From positions 1 to 64,000 of the forward strand of contig JAVKFU010000019.1 in assembly GCA_040223695.1 (NCBI GenBank): a DNA stretch of 64,000 bases, given 5' to 3'. Under the pieces are notes generated by a model. The model was not told where the DNA came from. It saw nothing but the letters and a program-made list of their open reading frames with translations, and did not search any database. The stretch is from Deltaproteobacteria bacterium (GTDB lineage Bacteria > Desulfobacterota_D > UBA1144 > Nemesobacterales > UBA2774). The position numbers and the translations under genes are program-made. Positions 26,675 to 36,106 of the stretch are shown piece after piece; the first letter of the stretch is position 1, and each line of letters begins with the position of its first letter.

Positions 26675-26703
26675 ATTATAAGGATACCATCTCAGCTTGT
26701 CAA
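26675..26703 (-). promoter_or_regulatory. Perfect consensus sigma-70 promoter for the sigma factor gene
   Basis: Reading the minus strand: TTGACA (26703-26698), 17-nt gap, TATAAT (26680-26675). The expected start is near 26668, leaving a leader of about 95 nt. Such an unmodified consensus is rare and implies strong constitutive transcription. Confidence 0.85.
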
Positions 26704-26809
26704 GTATTTTCTTCGCACATGCAAAAAAACCCCCGCAGGCTAAATTTTACAATGATTTAAGAATATAACAACCGGGTGTTAAGACTTATATACGCATAAG
26801 CTAACAAAT

Positions 26810-27628
26810 TTAGGGTGTATCGGGGGTTGTAGCGGGCTGGCCCTGATTTTTGGCTTTCTCCCAGGACTCGTTAACGGCCGTAGACTGGCTTAAAGTTTCG
26901 ACATACGCCTCTTTTCCCTCTCTCCGCTTAAAAACCGCCGATTGACTCCAGGCCTGCTCTATACTGCTGAATTTACCGATTTTGACAAGGTTCCATTTTT
27001 CCCCTTTAGAGTTCTCTACCTGCACAGTGTACGCATTATAACCTTTGTCCTTGTAATGCTTAACAGCCTCCCGGGCGTCTTCGGATCTCGCGAAAGCGGC
27101 TATCTGCAGTGTATAGCTGCCGCCGGACCCTTGGGTTTGTGTTTTTTTGTCTGTGTCCGTTTCGGCAGGATCGCTCCCCGGATCTGAAAAGGTTTCCTCC
27201 GCGCCCTCTTCCCCGTCACCGATTCTGCCGGTAATCCCCTCCGGATCGAGGGAAGTCAAACCGCTGTCCCCGCCATCGTCCGGATCATCTATATTGCTGG
27301 AATTGTTGGACAAACCCGACTCCAGTTTCTCGCTTATAATAACGGCGGGTTCTTTTGTTGCAATACCATCCTGAGCAGGATAGACCTTAACATTTCCCTT
27401 CAAAGCTTCTTCTTTTTTTTCACTGTAATCCTTTGGTTTCTCCCCGGTGACTGCCTGTTTAGCCTGATCCCCTCCGCCATTTATAATACCGAAATCGTCT
27501 AGCTTCGTTCCGATATAAACCCCTACCCCAAATATGATCAGAAACGAGAGAAAAGACCAGAACCCGCCCGAGCCGCGGCTTCTCCTTCCGGAATCGGTAA
27601 TTATAAGTTTGGGTTTTAACTTGCTCAT
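26810..27628 (-). CDS. SPOR-domain membrane protein
   Basis: A 272-residue protein with a short cytoplasmic basic N-terminus (SGRRSRGSGG), one membrane span (about 21-42, FWSFLSFLIIFGVGVYIGTKL), a long Ser/Asp/Glu/Pro-rich linker and a C-terminal SPOR domain (about 185-255, YTLQIAAFARSEDAREAVKHY). SPOR domains bind denuded septal peptidoglycan, so it may act in division or wall remodelling. The longer open frame would run into the tRNA gene upstream, so ATG 27628 is taken as start. It lies 20 nt after tRNA-Leu and is probably transcribed with it. Confidence 0.88.
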   Translation of the reverse strand: MSKLKPKLIITDSGRRSRGSGGFWSFLSFLIIFGVGVYIGTKLDDFGIINGGGDQAKQAVTGEKPKDYSEKKEEALKGNVKVYPAQDGIATKEPAVIISEKLESGLSNNSSNIDDPDDGGDSGLTSLDPEGITGRIGDGEEGAEETFSDPGSDPAETDTDKKTQTQGSGGSYTLQIAAFARSEDAREAVKHYKDKGYNAYTVQVENSKGEKWNLVKIGKFSSIEQAWSQSAVFKRREGKEAYVETLSQSTAVNESWEKAKNQGQPATTPDTP

Positions 27629-27647
27629 ATGAGTCTTTGTATCTTCG

Positions 27648-27732
27648 TGCCGAAGGGGGGATTTGAACCCCCACGAGCTCGCGCCCACTGGATCCTGAAT
27701 CCAGCGCGTCTACCAAGTTCCGCCACTTCGGC
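27648..27732 (-). tRNA. tRNA-Leu (anticodon CAG)
   Basis: On the minus strand an 85-nt tRNA starts GCCGAAG and ends CTTCGGC plus the discriminator A. The seven-pair acceptor stem is perfect. The anticodon arm CTGGA-TTCAGGA-TCCAG gives anticodon CAG, and a long class II variable arm (TGGGCGCGAGCTCG) precedes the T arm GGGGGTTCAAATCCCCC. The 3' CCA is not encoded. Confidence 0.97.
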
Positions 27733-27968
27733 GATTTTAAACGATAATCGCCCCTTAACCCCTTTCAGCCATTATATTATCACACATCCCCAAAACCCGC
27801 CAGAGTTTTCACTCGCCGGGGAATGTCAATTCTAAAAACTGTATCGCTCAGGCTGTTCCTCCAATATCGATTGGCTTGAATTTTTTGCTGCTAACCTTAA
27901 TTTCTCGGTTAAAAGGGCAGATGTTTTCAAGACTCGGGGAGAATACCGGCCAACCAGCTTAGAACTTT

Positions 27969-28409
27969 TCAGTCATTTATATTGCCCCAGGATAAGATAC
28001 GCGCCGGAACGATTTTTATGACGGGAAGACCCGCCTGATCAAGCCTCATTTTTCTGTACTGATAGTATTTACCGCAGAGAGCTCTTAGGGAATTCTCGTA
28101 TTCCTCGCCACTTTCCAATATCGAAGCCCTGCCTTTAATAATAATGTAGAAGAGCCTTTTCCAATCTTCAAAATACCGATCGATAACAACTGACACATTT
28201 GGGTTAACGGATATGTTTTTTATTCTCCCGAGCTCCGCAATCCGGGGTGTTTTCGGCTTTTTATCTATCGGCGTGTAAAGACAAAGGCGGTCATAGGCAA
28301 AACAAACAGGTATAACGGCCGGCGTTCCCGAATCATCCGCGGTTGCCATTCTGGCAATCCTGCTTGATTGAATAATTTCCTTCTCCCTGTCCGTAGGCTC
28401 CGCAATCAA
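27969..28409 (-). CDS. PPOX-class flavin/F420-type oxidoreductase
   Basis: A 146-residue split-barrel protein of the pyridoxamine 5'-phosphate oxidase superfamily: SSRIARMATADDSGTPAVIPVCFAYD, then NPNVSVVIDRYFEDWKRLFYIIIKGRA and KIVPARILSWGN at the end. This is close to the group annotated as PPOX class F420-dependent enzymes (TIGR03668), though FMN or heme use cannot be ruled out. TTG start with no strong ribosome binding site. No F420 biosynthesis genes are in the window. Confidence 0.82.
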   Translation of the reverse strand: MIAEPTDREKEIIQSSRIARMATADDSGTPAVIPVCFAYDRLCLYTPIDKKPKTPRIAELGRIKNISVNPNVSVVIDRYFEDWKRLFYIIIKGRASILESGEEYENSLRALCGKYYQYRKMRLDQAGLPVIKIVPARILSWGNIND

Positions 28410-28518
28410 GGTTCTTTTTCTCTACTCGACTTTAAATCTTGAATTATGATTTATCTATTTTATAATACCTTGTTTTTTATATCGAAAGTTACGCTGTTTT
28501 TGATTCATGTGAGATCCG

Positions 28519-29460
28519 ATGGACAATGCGAAAATTTTTAGCGGTACTTCGAACGTATTGCTGGCCAATGCGGTATGTGAATACCTTAACGTTCCCATGG
28601 GCGAATCCGAATTAAGAAGATTCAGCGACGGGGAGATTGTGACCGAGATATCGGAGAGCGTCAGGGGATCACACGTTTTCATCGTACAGTCAACATGTCC
28701 CCCCGCTAATGAAAATATTATGGAGCTTCTTATAATAACCGATGCCCTTAAGAGAGCGTCGGCAAGGGCTATCACAGCTGTAATACCTTATTACGGTTAC
28801 GCAAGGCAGGATAGAAAAGTCCGGCCGAGAGCCCCCATTTCAGCCAAGCTCGTAGCCGATCTGGTAACTATAGCCGGTATAAGCCGCGTCGTAACGGTTG
28901 ACCTTCACGCGGGGCAGATTCAGGGGTTTTTTAACATACCCGTTGACCACATTTACGCGACTCCGATATTTATCAAATACATAAAGGAAAAATTCGACAA
29001 AGATGATATAGTAATAGTTTCTCCGGACGCAGGTGGAATGGAAAGGGCCAGATCGTATGCAAAAATACTCGATTCAGGACTTGCTATGACGGATAAAAGA
29101 CGTCCTAACCCCAATGAGGCGGAAATAATGAACGTAATCGGGGATGTTCAGGGCAAATCCGTGATCCTGGTCGATGACCTCGTGGACACCGCCGGAACTG
29201 CAATCCAGGCGGGGAAAGCCCTTCTCAGGGAAGGGGCAAAAGGTGTTACGCTGTGCTGTACGCACGGAGTTCTCTCGGGGCAGGCCATAGACAAGATAGA
29301 CAAATCCGATATCGAGGAAGTAATAATAACAGATACTATTCCACTGACAGAAAAAGCTGCCGGTTGTGAAAAAATTAAAGTAATCAGTATTGCTGACCTT
29401 CTCGGTGAGGCAATTAAGAGAATCGCAACAGGGGAATCGATTAGCAGCTTGTTTAATTAA
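28519..29460 (+). CDS. prs: Ribose-phosphate pyrophosphokinase
   Basis: A 313-residue class I PRPP synthase making phosphoribosyl pyrophosphate from ribose 5-phosphate and ATP. Motifs are the N-terminal KIFSGTSNVLLANAV, the PYYGYARQDRKVRPRAPISAKLVADL ATP loop, VVTVDLHAGQIQGFF, VSPDAGGMERAR and the PRPP loop VILVDDLVDTAGT. It heads the prs-rplY-pth-hppA series, a common order in many bacteria, with 21 nt to the next gene. Confidence 0.97.
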   Translation: MDNAKIFSGTSNVLLANAVCEYLNVPMGESELRRFSDGEIVTEISESVRGSHVFIVQSTCPPANENIMELLIITDALKRASARAITAVIPYYGYARQDRKVRPRAPISAKLVADLVTIAGISRVVTVDLHAGQIQGFFNIPVDHIYATPIFIKYIKEKFDKDDIVIVSPDAGGMERARSYAKILDSGLAMTDKRRPNPNEAEIMNVIGDVQGKSVILVDDLVDTAGTAIQAGKALLREGAKGVTLCCTHGVLSGQAIDKIDKSDIEEVIITDTIPLTEKAAGCEKIKVISIADLLGEAIKRIATGESISSLFN

Positions 29461-29481
29461 AAATCGAAGGAGCTTGATAAT

Positions 29482-30174
29482 ATGGCGCAAAGCAATTTGG
29501 AAGTAAAAACAAGAAAAAGAATGGGTAAAAGCGGGGCCAGGGAAATAAGAAAAGAGGGCAATATTCCCGGAATACTTTACGGAAAAAGCACGGAGCCCAT
29601 TCCGATAGTGGTGAATCCGGCCGCCCTGAAAGAGGCTCTGTCAACGGAAGCCGGGGAAAACACCCTGCTGGAAATTGACATCAAGGACGGCTCTGAGAAA
29701 ACCAAAAGACTATCGCTTCTTCGCGAGATACAATATGATTTTCTCACAAGCAAGCCGATTCATTTCGATTTCCAGGCGCTCGACATGAACAAAACTATCA
29801 CCGTGGACGTTCCCGTTCATATCGTCGGAAGGGCAAAGGGAGTCAAGGAAGGAGGCGTTCTAGAAGAAGTAATGAGGGAAATACCGGTGGAGTGTCTGCC
29901 GAAAGATATTCCCAACGCATATGAAATAGATGTTACTGATCTGGATATCGGTGATTCGATACATGTGAGCTCGCTCAAGGTCTCCGATGATATCAGTATT
30001 TTAAGTGAAGATGAAGAGACAATTGTTACAGTGCTGGCGCCTAAGATGGAAATAGAGATTGAGGCAGAAGAGGCTGCGGCTGAGGCAGAAGAGGCTGCGG
30101 CTGCGGCTGAGGCAGAAGAAGGAGAAGAGGGAGAGGCTGAGGAAGAGGCTGAAGAGGCAGGCAGTGAAGAATAA
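29482..30174 (+). CDS. rplY: 50S ribosomal protein L25/Ctc family, acidic tail
   Basis: A 230-residue long-form L25 (TL5/Ctc) with the 5S rRNA-binding N-terminal domain (MGKSGAREIRKEGNIPGILYGK) and the Ctc C-terminal beta domain (IVGRAKGVKEGGVLEEVMREIPVECLPKDIP). The last 45 residues are a Glu/Ala low-complexity tail of EEAAAEAE-like units, longer than in many relatives. It sits between prs and pth as usual. Confidence 0.95.
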   Translation: MAQSNLEVKTRKRMGKSGAREIRKEGNIPGILYGKSTEPIPIVVNPAALKEALSTEAGENTLLEIDIKDGSEKTKRLSLLREIQYDFLTSKPIHFDFQALDMNKTITVDVPVHIVGRAKGVKEGGVLEEVMREIPVECLPKDIPNAYEIDVTDLDIGDSIHVSSLKVSDDISILSEDEETIVTVLAPKMEIEIEAEEAAAEAEEAAAAAEAEEGEEGEAEEEAEEAGSEE

Positions 30175-30183
30175 TTAGCGGAA

Positions 30184-30777
30184 ATGATATTAGTAGCGGG
30201 TCTGGGAAATCCGGGAAGCGAATACGCTTCCACAAAACATAATATCGGTTTTCTGGCTGTGGACGAAATAGGAAGTAGGGTAGGGATAGAATTAAACAAG
30301 AAAAAGTTCTACGGCAGTTACGGGAAGGGTTTTTTCAACAAAGAAAAATTGATTCTTCTTAAACCGGAGACATATATGAACCGGAGCGGAGAATCAGTTT
30401 CCAGCGCTGCTAACTTCTACCACATTCCGAGTGAAAAGATCATTGTCGTACACGATGAGATGGACCTGCCGACCGGCTCTGTCAGAATAAAGGCCGGCGG
30501 AGGGAGCGCAGGACACAAGGGGATTAACTCTATAATTCAAAGGATCGGAGACAGGGAATTTATCCGTGTCAGAATCGGCATCGGCAAGCCGGAGGAGAAA
30601 TCCGGGGGAGCCAGTCATGTGCTTGCGCGGTTCGAAAAAAACAAAAGGGATATTGTTCAGGACTCAATATTAAGAGCAGCCGACGCAGTGCTTGACATTA
30701 TTGAGAACGGCGTAGAAAGAGCGATGAACAAATTCAATACAAAAGCGGATAAACCGGAAAACGAAAATAATGAATAA
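30184..30777 (+). CDS. pth: Peptidyl-tRNA hydrolase
   Basis: A 197-residue Pth. LVAGLGNPGSEYASTKHNIGFLAVDEI includes the catalytic His of the HNIG motif; KPETYMNRSG, VHDEMDLPTGSVRIKAGGGSAGHKGINSI and RVRIGIGKP complete the family set. It releases tRNA from prematurely ended peptidyl-tRNA. Nine nt from the rplY stop, so translated from the same mRNA. Confidence 0.97.
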   Translation: MILVAGLGNPGSEYASTKHNIGFLAVDEIGSRVGIELNKKKFYGSYGKGFFNKEKLILLKPETYMNRSGESVSSAANFYHIPSEKIIVVHDEMDLPTGSVRIKAGGGSAGHKGINSIIQRIGDREFIRVRIGIGKPEEKSGGASHVLARFEKNKRDIVQDSILRAADAVLDIIENGVERAMNKFNTKADKPENENNE

Positions 30778-30812
30778 AAATATTCTCATTAAATTAAAGG
30801 AGGTATGACCAA

Positions 30813-32855
30813 ATGGGAGAAGTAATCGCAGCCCTCTTGGGGATTGTGCTTGGCGTCATAGTTTTAGGTTACGCCTTTATCGTATACAGGGAGATTAAAA
30901 CCCTTCCGGAGGGCAATGAAAAAATGAAGGAGATCTCCTCTGCAATACACGAGGGGGCAATGGTTTTTCTAAACAGGGAATACAGGATAATAGGGATATT
31001 TGTACTCGTCGTTTTTATTCTATTAGGATTCTTTATAGGCTGGAAAGCGGGTATCGCTTATCTCGGCGGTGCTGTCTGCTCGGTTCTTGCAGGATTTTTC
31101 GGCATGAAATCAGCAACTAAAGCAAACGTCAGAACAGCGCAGGCCGCGGCTACTGAAGGGCAGGGAAAAGCCCTTGCTGTAGCGTTCAAGGGTGGAAACG
31201 TAATGGGCCTTTCCGTTGCGGGCCTCGGTTTGCTCGGTCTTTCGATTGCCTTTACCTTTGGTATCGGATTCCCGGACAACCCGGATGACGCTCTGGGACT
31301 CGCGGCTTTCGCCCAGAGATTCGCGGGAGTAATCGGAGGCTTTGCCATGGGCGCGAGCTCAGTGGCTCTCTTTGCCAGAATAGGCGGCGGTATTTTCACG
31401 AAGGGCGCCGACGTAGGCGCCGACCTTGTCGGGAAAGTCGAAGCCGGAATACCGGAAGACGATCCCAGAAACCCCGCCACCATAGCGGATAATGTCGGTG
31501 ATAACGTGGGAGACGTCGCGGGAATGGGAGCAGACCTGTTCGAATCCTATGTGGGTGCTGTTATCGCGACTATTGTTATCGCCGCGGGTTACGGCAGAAA
31601 CGAAATAGCGCTTATGTCGATCCCGATAATTCTTATAGCGGTCGGAAGTTTAGCCTCGATAATCGGCTCCAAGAGCGTTGAGTGGATGAAAGACCTGGAG
31701 CCACAGCTCGTCCTCAGACGCGCCACCTTCTACGCAGGGGGTATCTATCTGGCCCTTTCGCTGATCGTACTGCTCATAGTCGGTCTCGTTGACGGTATAG
31801 GCGGTTACATCATCTGGATCTGGCTGGCTTCGGTTCTCGGACTGCTTGCGGGTATCGCTATAGGATTATTGACTGAATACTACACGTCGGGCTCGCCGGT
31901 AAGAAAAATCGCCGAGGCGTCCCAGACAGGTGTCGCAACAAACATTATTGAAGGGCTTTCAGTCGGAATGGTAAGCACGACGCTCCCCGTAATCACAATC
32001 GCCATAGCAATCGGTCTTTCATACGCGTTCGCAGGCCTCTACGGCATAGGTATCGCGGCTGTCAGCATGCTTGCCACGATCGGAATAACGATGTCGGTTG
32101 ACGCTTACGGGCCTGTTGCGGACAACGCGGGCGGAATTACGGAAATGGCAGAGCTTGGCACGGACGTAAGAAAAATCACCGACAAGCTCGACTCTCTCGG
32201 AAACACGACAGCGGCTATAGGAAAAGGTTTTGCAATCGGCTCCGCGGCTCTCGCGGCGCTTGCTCTTTTCGCCGCCTTCACTAAAGCGGTCGGACTCCAG
32301 TCCATAGACCTTACCAACAGTCATGTTGTTACAGGCTTACTCCTGGGCGGAACGGTTCCGTTCCTACTCGGCGCGCTCACGATGGGAGCCGTGGGTAGAA
32401 CCGCGCAAAAGATGGTTGAAGAAGTAAGAAGGCAGTTCAGAGAGATCACCGGACTCCTCGAAGGGGAAGCAAAGGCAGACTACGCGTCATGTGTTGCAAT
32501 CAGCACTGACGCCGCGCTCAAGGAGATGATTATTCCGGGAATTATAGCGGTTGTGGCGCCTCTTGTCATAGGCCTGATTTTAGGGGCTGAAGGACTGGGA
32601 GGATTCCTCGCGGGGGCAATCGTAACCGGCGTAATGCTCGCGCTTATGATGGCGAACTCAGGCGGTGCCTGGGACAACGCCAAGAAATATATAGAGGAAG
32701 GCAATCTGGGTGGAAAGGGATCGGACGCTCACAAGGCGGCGGTCGTGGGCGATACGGTAGGCGATCCGTTCAAAGACACATCCGGACCTGCAATGAATAT
32801 TTTAATCAAGCTCATGTCTATTGTATCGCTTGTCATTGCACCGCTATTAATTTGA
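30813..32855 (+). CDS. hppA: Membrane-bound pyrophosphatase ion pump, K+-dependent type
   Basis: A 680-residue integral membrane pyrophosphatase with about 16 membrane segments. The catalytic loop [47 protein letters not shown] and the C-terminal [12 protein letters not shown] and [19 protein letters not shown] motifs are intact. The motif [12 protein letters not shown] has Ala467 where potassium-independent forms have Lys (GNTTKA), so potassium stimulation is predicted. Whether it pumps protons, sodium or both is not certain. AAAGGAGG precedes the ATG; terminator after the gene ends the prs operon. Confidence 0.96.
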   Translation: MGEVIAALLGIVLGVIVLGYAFIVYREIKTLPEGNEKMKEISSAIHEGAMVFLNREYRIIGIFVLVVFILLGFFIGWKAGIAYLGGAVCSVLAGFFGMKSATKANVRTAQAAATEGQGKALAVAFKGGNVMGLSVAGLGLLGLSIAFTFGIGFPDNPDDALGLAAFAQRFAGVIGGFAMGASSVALFARIGGGIFTKGADVGADLVGKVEAGIPEDDPRNPATIADNVGDNVGDVAGMGADLFESYVGAVIATIVIAAGYGRNEIALMSIPIILIAVGSLASIIGSKSVEWMKDLEPQLVLRRATFYAGGIYLALSLIVLLIVGLVDGIGGYIIWIWLASVLGLLAGIAIGLLTEYYTSGSPVRKIAEASQTGVATNIIEGLSVGMVSTTLPVITIAIAIGLSYAFAGLYGIGIAAVSMLATIGITMSVDAYGPVADNAGGITEMAELGTDVRKITDKLDSLGNTTAAIGKGFAIGSAALAALALFAAFTKAVGLQSIDLTNSHVVTGLLLGGTVPFLLGALTMGAVGRTAQKMVEEVRRQFREITGLLEGEAKADYASCVAISTDAALKEMIIPGIIAVVAPLVIGLILGAEGLGGFLAGAIVTGVMLALMMANSGGAWDNAKKYIEEGNLGGKGSDAHKAAVVGDTVGDPFKDTSGPAMNILIKLMSIVSLVIAPLLI

Positions 32856-32866
32856 GTAGAACAGCA

Positions 32867-32904
32867 AAGGGCACGGCTGCGCATACGGCAATATCCGTGC
32901 CCTT
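32867..32904 (+). terminator. Hairpin terminator after hppA
   Basis: AAGGGCACGG / CCGTGCCCTT, a 10-bp perfect stem with an 18-nt loop, just after the hppA stop, followed by GAATTT. The U-tract is short. Confidence 0.75.
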
Positions 32905-33028
32905 GAATTTAAATTAACAATTGGAATATTGCAGGTAAAATATTGCGGGTTACAAAATCTGTCGCTTTGAGTTTAAAAGACGTTAATAAGCTCAGGGCCG
33001 CAAAAGACCAGGACAGGAGGTAAGAAAC

Positions 33029-33445
33029 ATGGCGGTCAAGCCAAAGTTTTACGAAACTCTTTATGTAGTAAGACCCGATATCAAAGAAGAAGAGCTCTCC
33101 AAGATACAGCCAAAAATTGAGGATTTAATCTCATCGAACGAGGGTGAAATTTACAAATCCGATAAATGGGCTCAAAGAGAGCTTGCATACGAGATTAAGG
33201 ATCACACGAGGGGCACTTATTATATAGTGGTTTATAAAGCGCTTCCCGGCGTGGTAGCAGATGTAGAAAAACATCTGAGGTTCTATAATAATGATGTTCT
33301 AAGATTTATGACTGTGAGCATAACCGAGGATGCGGCGAACAAGGGGAAACCATCCCCGGAGGAGAAAAGTCAGGAAGAAGAGGAAGAAGCAGCTTCCGAG
33401 GAAAAAGCCTCCGAAACTGAAGCCGAGGAAGGAGGAGCCAGCTAA
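33029..33445 (+). CDS. rpsF: 30S ribosomal protein S6, acidic tail
   Basis: A 138-residue S6: [52 protein letters not shown], then a C-terminal tail of about 35 residues rich in Glu, Ser and Ala. In some bacteria S6 tails receive extra glutamates from RimK. GACAGGAGG precedes the ATG. First of rpsF-rpsR-rplI; its TAA overlaps the rpsR ATG by one base. Confidence 0.97.
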   Translation: MAVKPKFYETLYVVRPDIKEEELSKIQPKIEDLISSNEGEIYKSDKWAQRELAYEIKDHTRGTYYIVVYKALPGVVADVEKHLRFYNNDVLRFMTVSITEDAANKGKPSPEEKSQEEEEEAASEEKASETEAEEGGAS

Positions 33446-33681
33446 TGGAATCACCGAGAGACAGAAGATATTTTGCGAGAAAGAAAATATGCAGATTCTG
33501 CACGGAACCGATTGAGATGGACTATAAAAATACCGACTTAATGTCGAGGTTTATAACTGATAGAAAAAAGATAGTGCCCAGAAGAAACTCCGGCCTCTGC
33601 GCGCGTCATCAAAGACAGCTGGCAACAGCGATTAAAAGGGCTCGTTTTATGGCGCTTTTGCCTTATACCGTGCTTCATTAA
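33445..33681 (+). CDS. rpsR: 30S ribosomal protein S18
   Basis: A 78-residue S18 with the [13 protein letters not shown] start, [49 protein letters not shown] core. CRFC, a later Cys and His (LCARH) look like a zinc-retaining version. Its start overlaps the stop of rpsF. The single-strand binding protein gene that often separates these two is absent. Confidence 0.97.
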   Translation: MESPRDRRYFARKKICRFCTEPIEMDYKNTDLMSRFITDRKKIVPRRNSGLCARHQRQLATAIKRARFMALLPYTVLH

Positions 33682-33750
33682 TCATCTTGGCTCGATAGTT
33701 ACAGAACGGATTAGCGGTTTTTATCAGAATGATCTGGAGGTTTAACAACT

Positions 33751-34200
33751 ATGAAAGTCATACTAACTTCCGATGTGCAGGCAGTGGGAAAAGAGGGGGA
33801 AATTAAGGAAGTCAAGGACGGACTGGCGAGAAATTTCCTCCTGCCCAAAAAGCTCGCAGTAAAAGCCACGCCGGGAAATATCAAAACCTGGGAACAAAAA
33901 AGCATAAAGCTCAGGAAAAAGGAAGATCAGGTCAAATCCGAGGCAGAAGCCTTCGCGTCCAAACTCGAGGGAAACAAAGTTACAATCCCGGTTAAAGTGG
34001 GAGAGGAAGAGAAAATATTCGGTTCCGTCACGACGCAAAGCATTTCCGATGCCCTGGGGGAGCTTGGTTACGAAGTCCCTAAGAAGCACGTAGACCTTGA
34101 GAGTCCTATAAAAGCTCTCGGATCACATGAAGTAGTTATTAAGCTCTATCAGGACGTGAGCGCAAAGATAACGGTAGAAGTTGTGGAAGAGAGCCCGTAG
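33751..34200 (+). CDS. rplI: 50S ribosomal protein L9
   Basis: A 149-residue L9 of normal length: MKVILTSDVQAVGKEGEIKEVKDGLARNFLLPKKLA, the long connecting helix, and the C-terminal rRNA-binding domain ending IKLYQDVSAKITVEVVEE. A CTGGAGG site precedes the ATG. Third gene of the rpsF operon. Confidence 0.97.
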   Translation: MKVILTSDVQAVGKEGEIKEVKDGLARNFLLPKKLAVKATPGNIKTWEQKSIKLRKKEDQVKSEAEAFASKLEGNKVTIPVKVGEEEKIFGSVTTQSISDALGELGYEVPKKHVDLESPIKALGSHEVVIKLYQDVSAKITVEVVEESP

Positions 34201-34277
34201 CTCGAACCCGCACAGCACGATTTTTCAGAAAACAATTACGCTTCACGGCTGCCGCTTATTCCCTGATATAAAGCAAC

Positions 34278-35033
34278 TTACTGCTGACTCAGTATATCCT
34301 GATAGGTTATTTTTTCATATCCTGCCGGCGGCTGAAACTCGCCCGACGGTATATCCTGCTTTTTAACGCTGACAATTTCCTCGATGACAACGGTATCGCT
34401 ATCGGCTGAGCGGTATACGGTCTTCATCGGATAACCGTCCTCATAGATTTCCTGAATGATCTTATATTCATTATCCGAAATAGTAGCGGAGCCGCCTATA
34501 TTCTGGCTGATTGCTTTCACGTCGTTCATGAGCTTCGACATTTTTTCCATATCGACCTCATCCCCGAATCCCGGCTCCTTGCTCACCCAGTACTCGGTTT
34601 GAATCTTGCCGTTATCGTATATTTCATATTTGTTGGAATCGTACCCTGCAATTTTTTGGGTATCGCTTGTTTTCTTAAGTTTTATATTTCGAGCCGATTT
34701 CGTATCGTCTTTTGTTTCCGTCATAAAAGACTCAATGTACCTTAGATACTCATCCCTGCTCAGAATTATATATAGTTTTTTCTCATCATTTACGAAAATG
34801 ATATGCCCGGTATTCAGATCAAAAATTACGGCGGGAGAATAAGGCTGGCCGTTTTCAACCTGTTTCAACTTATTATCCTGAACGTACAACGTCATTTTCT
34901 GCTTATCCGGAGCCCCCTCCTCGTATATGATTTGCTCCATTACAAGACCTGAATACGCTTTTTCCACCAACCCTCCAAGAGTAAAAAAAGCCGCCAACAC
35001 AAATAATTTGAGAAATTTCATATGCCCACGCAT
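34278..35033 (-). CDS. Exported DUF4412-like protein
   Basis: A 251-residue protein with a signal peptide (to about AYSGL) and a mature part resembling DUF4412 proteins: EGAPDKQKMTLYVQDNKLKQV, AVIFDLNTGHIIFVNDEKKLYIILS, KYEIYDNGKIQTEYWVSKEPGFGDEVDMEKM and an ending GEFQPPAGYEKI. The pattern of a LolA-like half-barrel that reports on lipid-modified or bound material is a guess; function is unknown. GGAGG lies 8 nt before ATG 35033. Single gene convergent with rplI. Confidence 0.75.
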   Translation of the reverse strand: MRGHMKFLKLFVLAAFFTLGGLVEKAYSGLVMEQIIYEEGAPDKQKMTLYVQDNKLKQVENGQPYSPAVIFDLNTGHIIFVNDEKKLYIILSRDEYLRYIESFMTETKDDTKSARNIKLKKTSDTQKIAGYDSNKYEIYDNGKIQTEYWVSKEPGFGDEVDMEKMSKLMNDVKAISQNIGGSATISDNEYKIIQEIYEDGYPMKTVYRSADSDTVVIEEIVSVKKQDIPSGEFQPPAGYEKITYQDILSQQ

Positions 35034-35243
35034 TCAAATTACCTCCACTGAAATTGTAAATAAATCCCCTCGCCAGCTCAAAATAAGATAACCTATAAAT
35101 CTTTACATAGCTACAGAAACCTCGGCCCTACTGCGCGTTTACTCCGATATTGTATATAATAATTTCTATTGACGCTCAATGAATCTGTGATAGAGTAAAC
35201 GGGTCAAGCGAGCGATCGCAATTTTTACGGAGGTAAACCATTT

Positions 35244-36059
35244 ATGGCTGAAATTAAAAGCAAATTTGCGCCGATCGGGGAAAAAGAAGTCACAAAAGCG
35301 ATCGTAGAAGGCTTTGCAAAGGAATTCAACGAGTATATCGAGAGCGACGTCATAGTCGTTGGCGCGGGTCCGAGCGGTCTTGTCGCTGCGAAGGACATTG
35401 CCAAGCACAAATACAAAGTTCTTCTGGTCGAAAGGATGAATTACCTGGGCGGCGGATTCTGGATCGGCGGGTATCTTATGAATAAGGTTACGGTCAGAGA
35501 GCCCGGCAATGAAGTTCTGGATGAAATCGAGGTCCCGTACGAAGAAGTAGAAAAGGGTCTTTACGTAGCCGACGGGCCTTATGCGTGCTCCAAACTCATA
35601 GCGATGACATGCGAGGCAGGGGCCAGAATACGCAATATGACCATGTTCGACGACCTCGTGTACAGAGAAAACGGCAGGGTTGCGGGCATCGTAATGAACT
35701 GGACGCCTATTGCCAACATGCCCAAGGAGATCACGTGTCTCGACCCCATTGCTATAGAGTCGAAACTCGTCATCGACGCGACAGGTCATGACGCATATCT
35801 CGTTTCAAGACTTTCTCAGCAGGGACTATACAAGAAACTGCCCGGACACGGCTCGATGTGGGTCGAGAAATCGGAAGAAGCGCTGGTGGAGTACACGGGG
35901 GAGGTCCATCCCGGCCTTATCGCATGCGGAATGGCGGTTAACAGCGTTTACGGACTGCCGAGGATGGGGCCCACCTTCGGTGGAATGCTCCTCTCGGGCA
36001 AAAAAGCGGCGCAGGTAGCAGTCGATATTCTCGAGAAACAGCAGCAGGCAAGAGCTTAA
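35244..36059 (+). CDS. thi4: Thi4-family thiazole synthase with an active-site cysteine
   Basis: A 271-residue FAD/NAD-fold thiazole synthase (ADP-thiazole from NAD and glycine for thiamin). Hallmarks are SDVIVVGAGPSGLVAAKDIAKH, the LGGGFWIGGYLM loop, DATGHDAYLV and NSVYGLPRMGPTFGGMLLSGKKAA. At the sulfur-donor site it has Cys165 in EITCLDPIAIE, where archaeal sulfide-using enzymes carry His and yeast Thi4 carries its sacrificial Cys205. ACGGAGG lies upstream of the ATG. No thiamin riboswitch motifs are visible in the 200-bp leader. Confidence 0.93.
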   Translation: MAEIKSKFAPIGEKEVTKAIVEGFAKEFNEYIESDVIVVGAGPSGLVAAKDIAKHKYKVLLVERMNYLGGGFWIGGYLMNKVTVREPGNEVLDEIEVPYEEVEKGLYVADGPYACSKLIAMTCEAGARIRNMTMFDDLVYRENGRVAGIVMNWTPIANMPKEITCLDPIAIESKLVIDATGHDAYLVSRLSQQGLYKKLPGHGSMWVEKSEEALVEYTGEVHPGLIACGMAVNSVYGLPRMGPTFGGMLLSGKKAAQVAVDILEKQQQARA

Positions 36060-36106
36060 GCTAAATCATAAAAGGGGGGAGTAATTACCGCTTCCCCTCC
36101 GATACT

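Noticed and set aside
35034-35243. Thiamin pyrophosphate riboswitch before thi4
   Set aside because: No CTGAGA or ACCTGA blocks are present in the leader.
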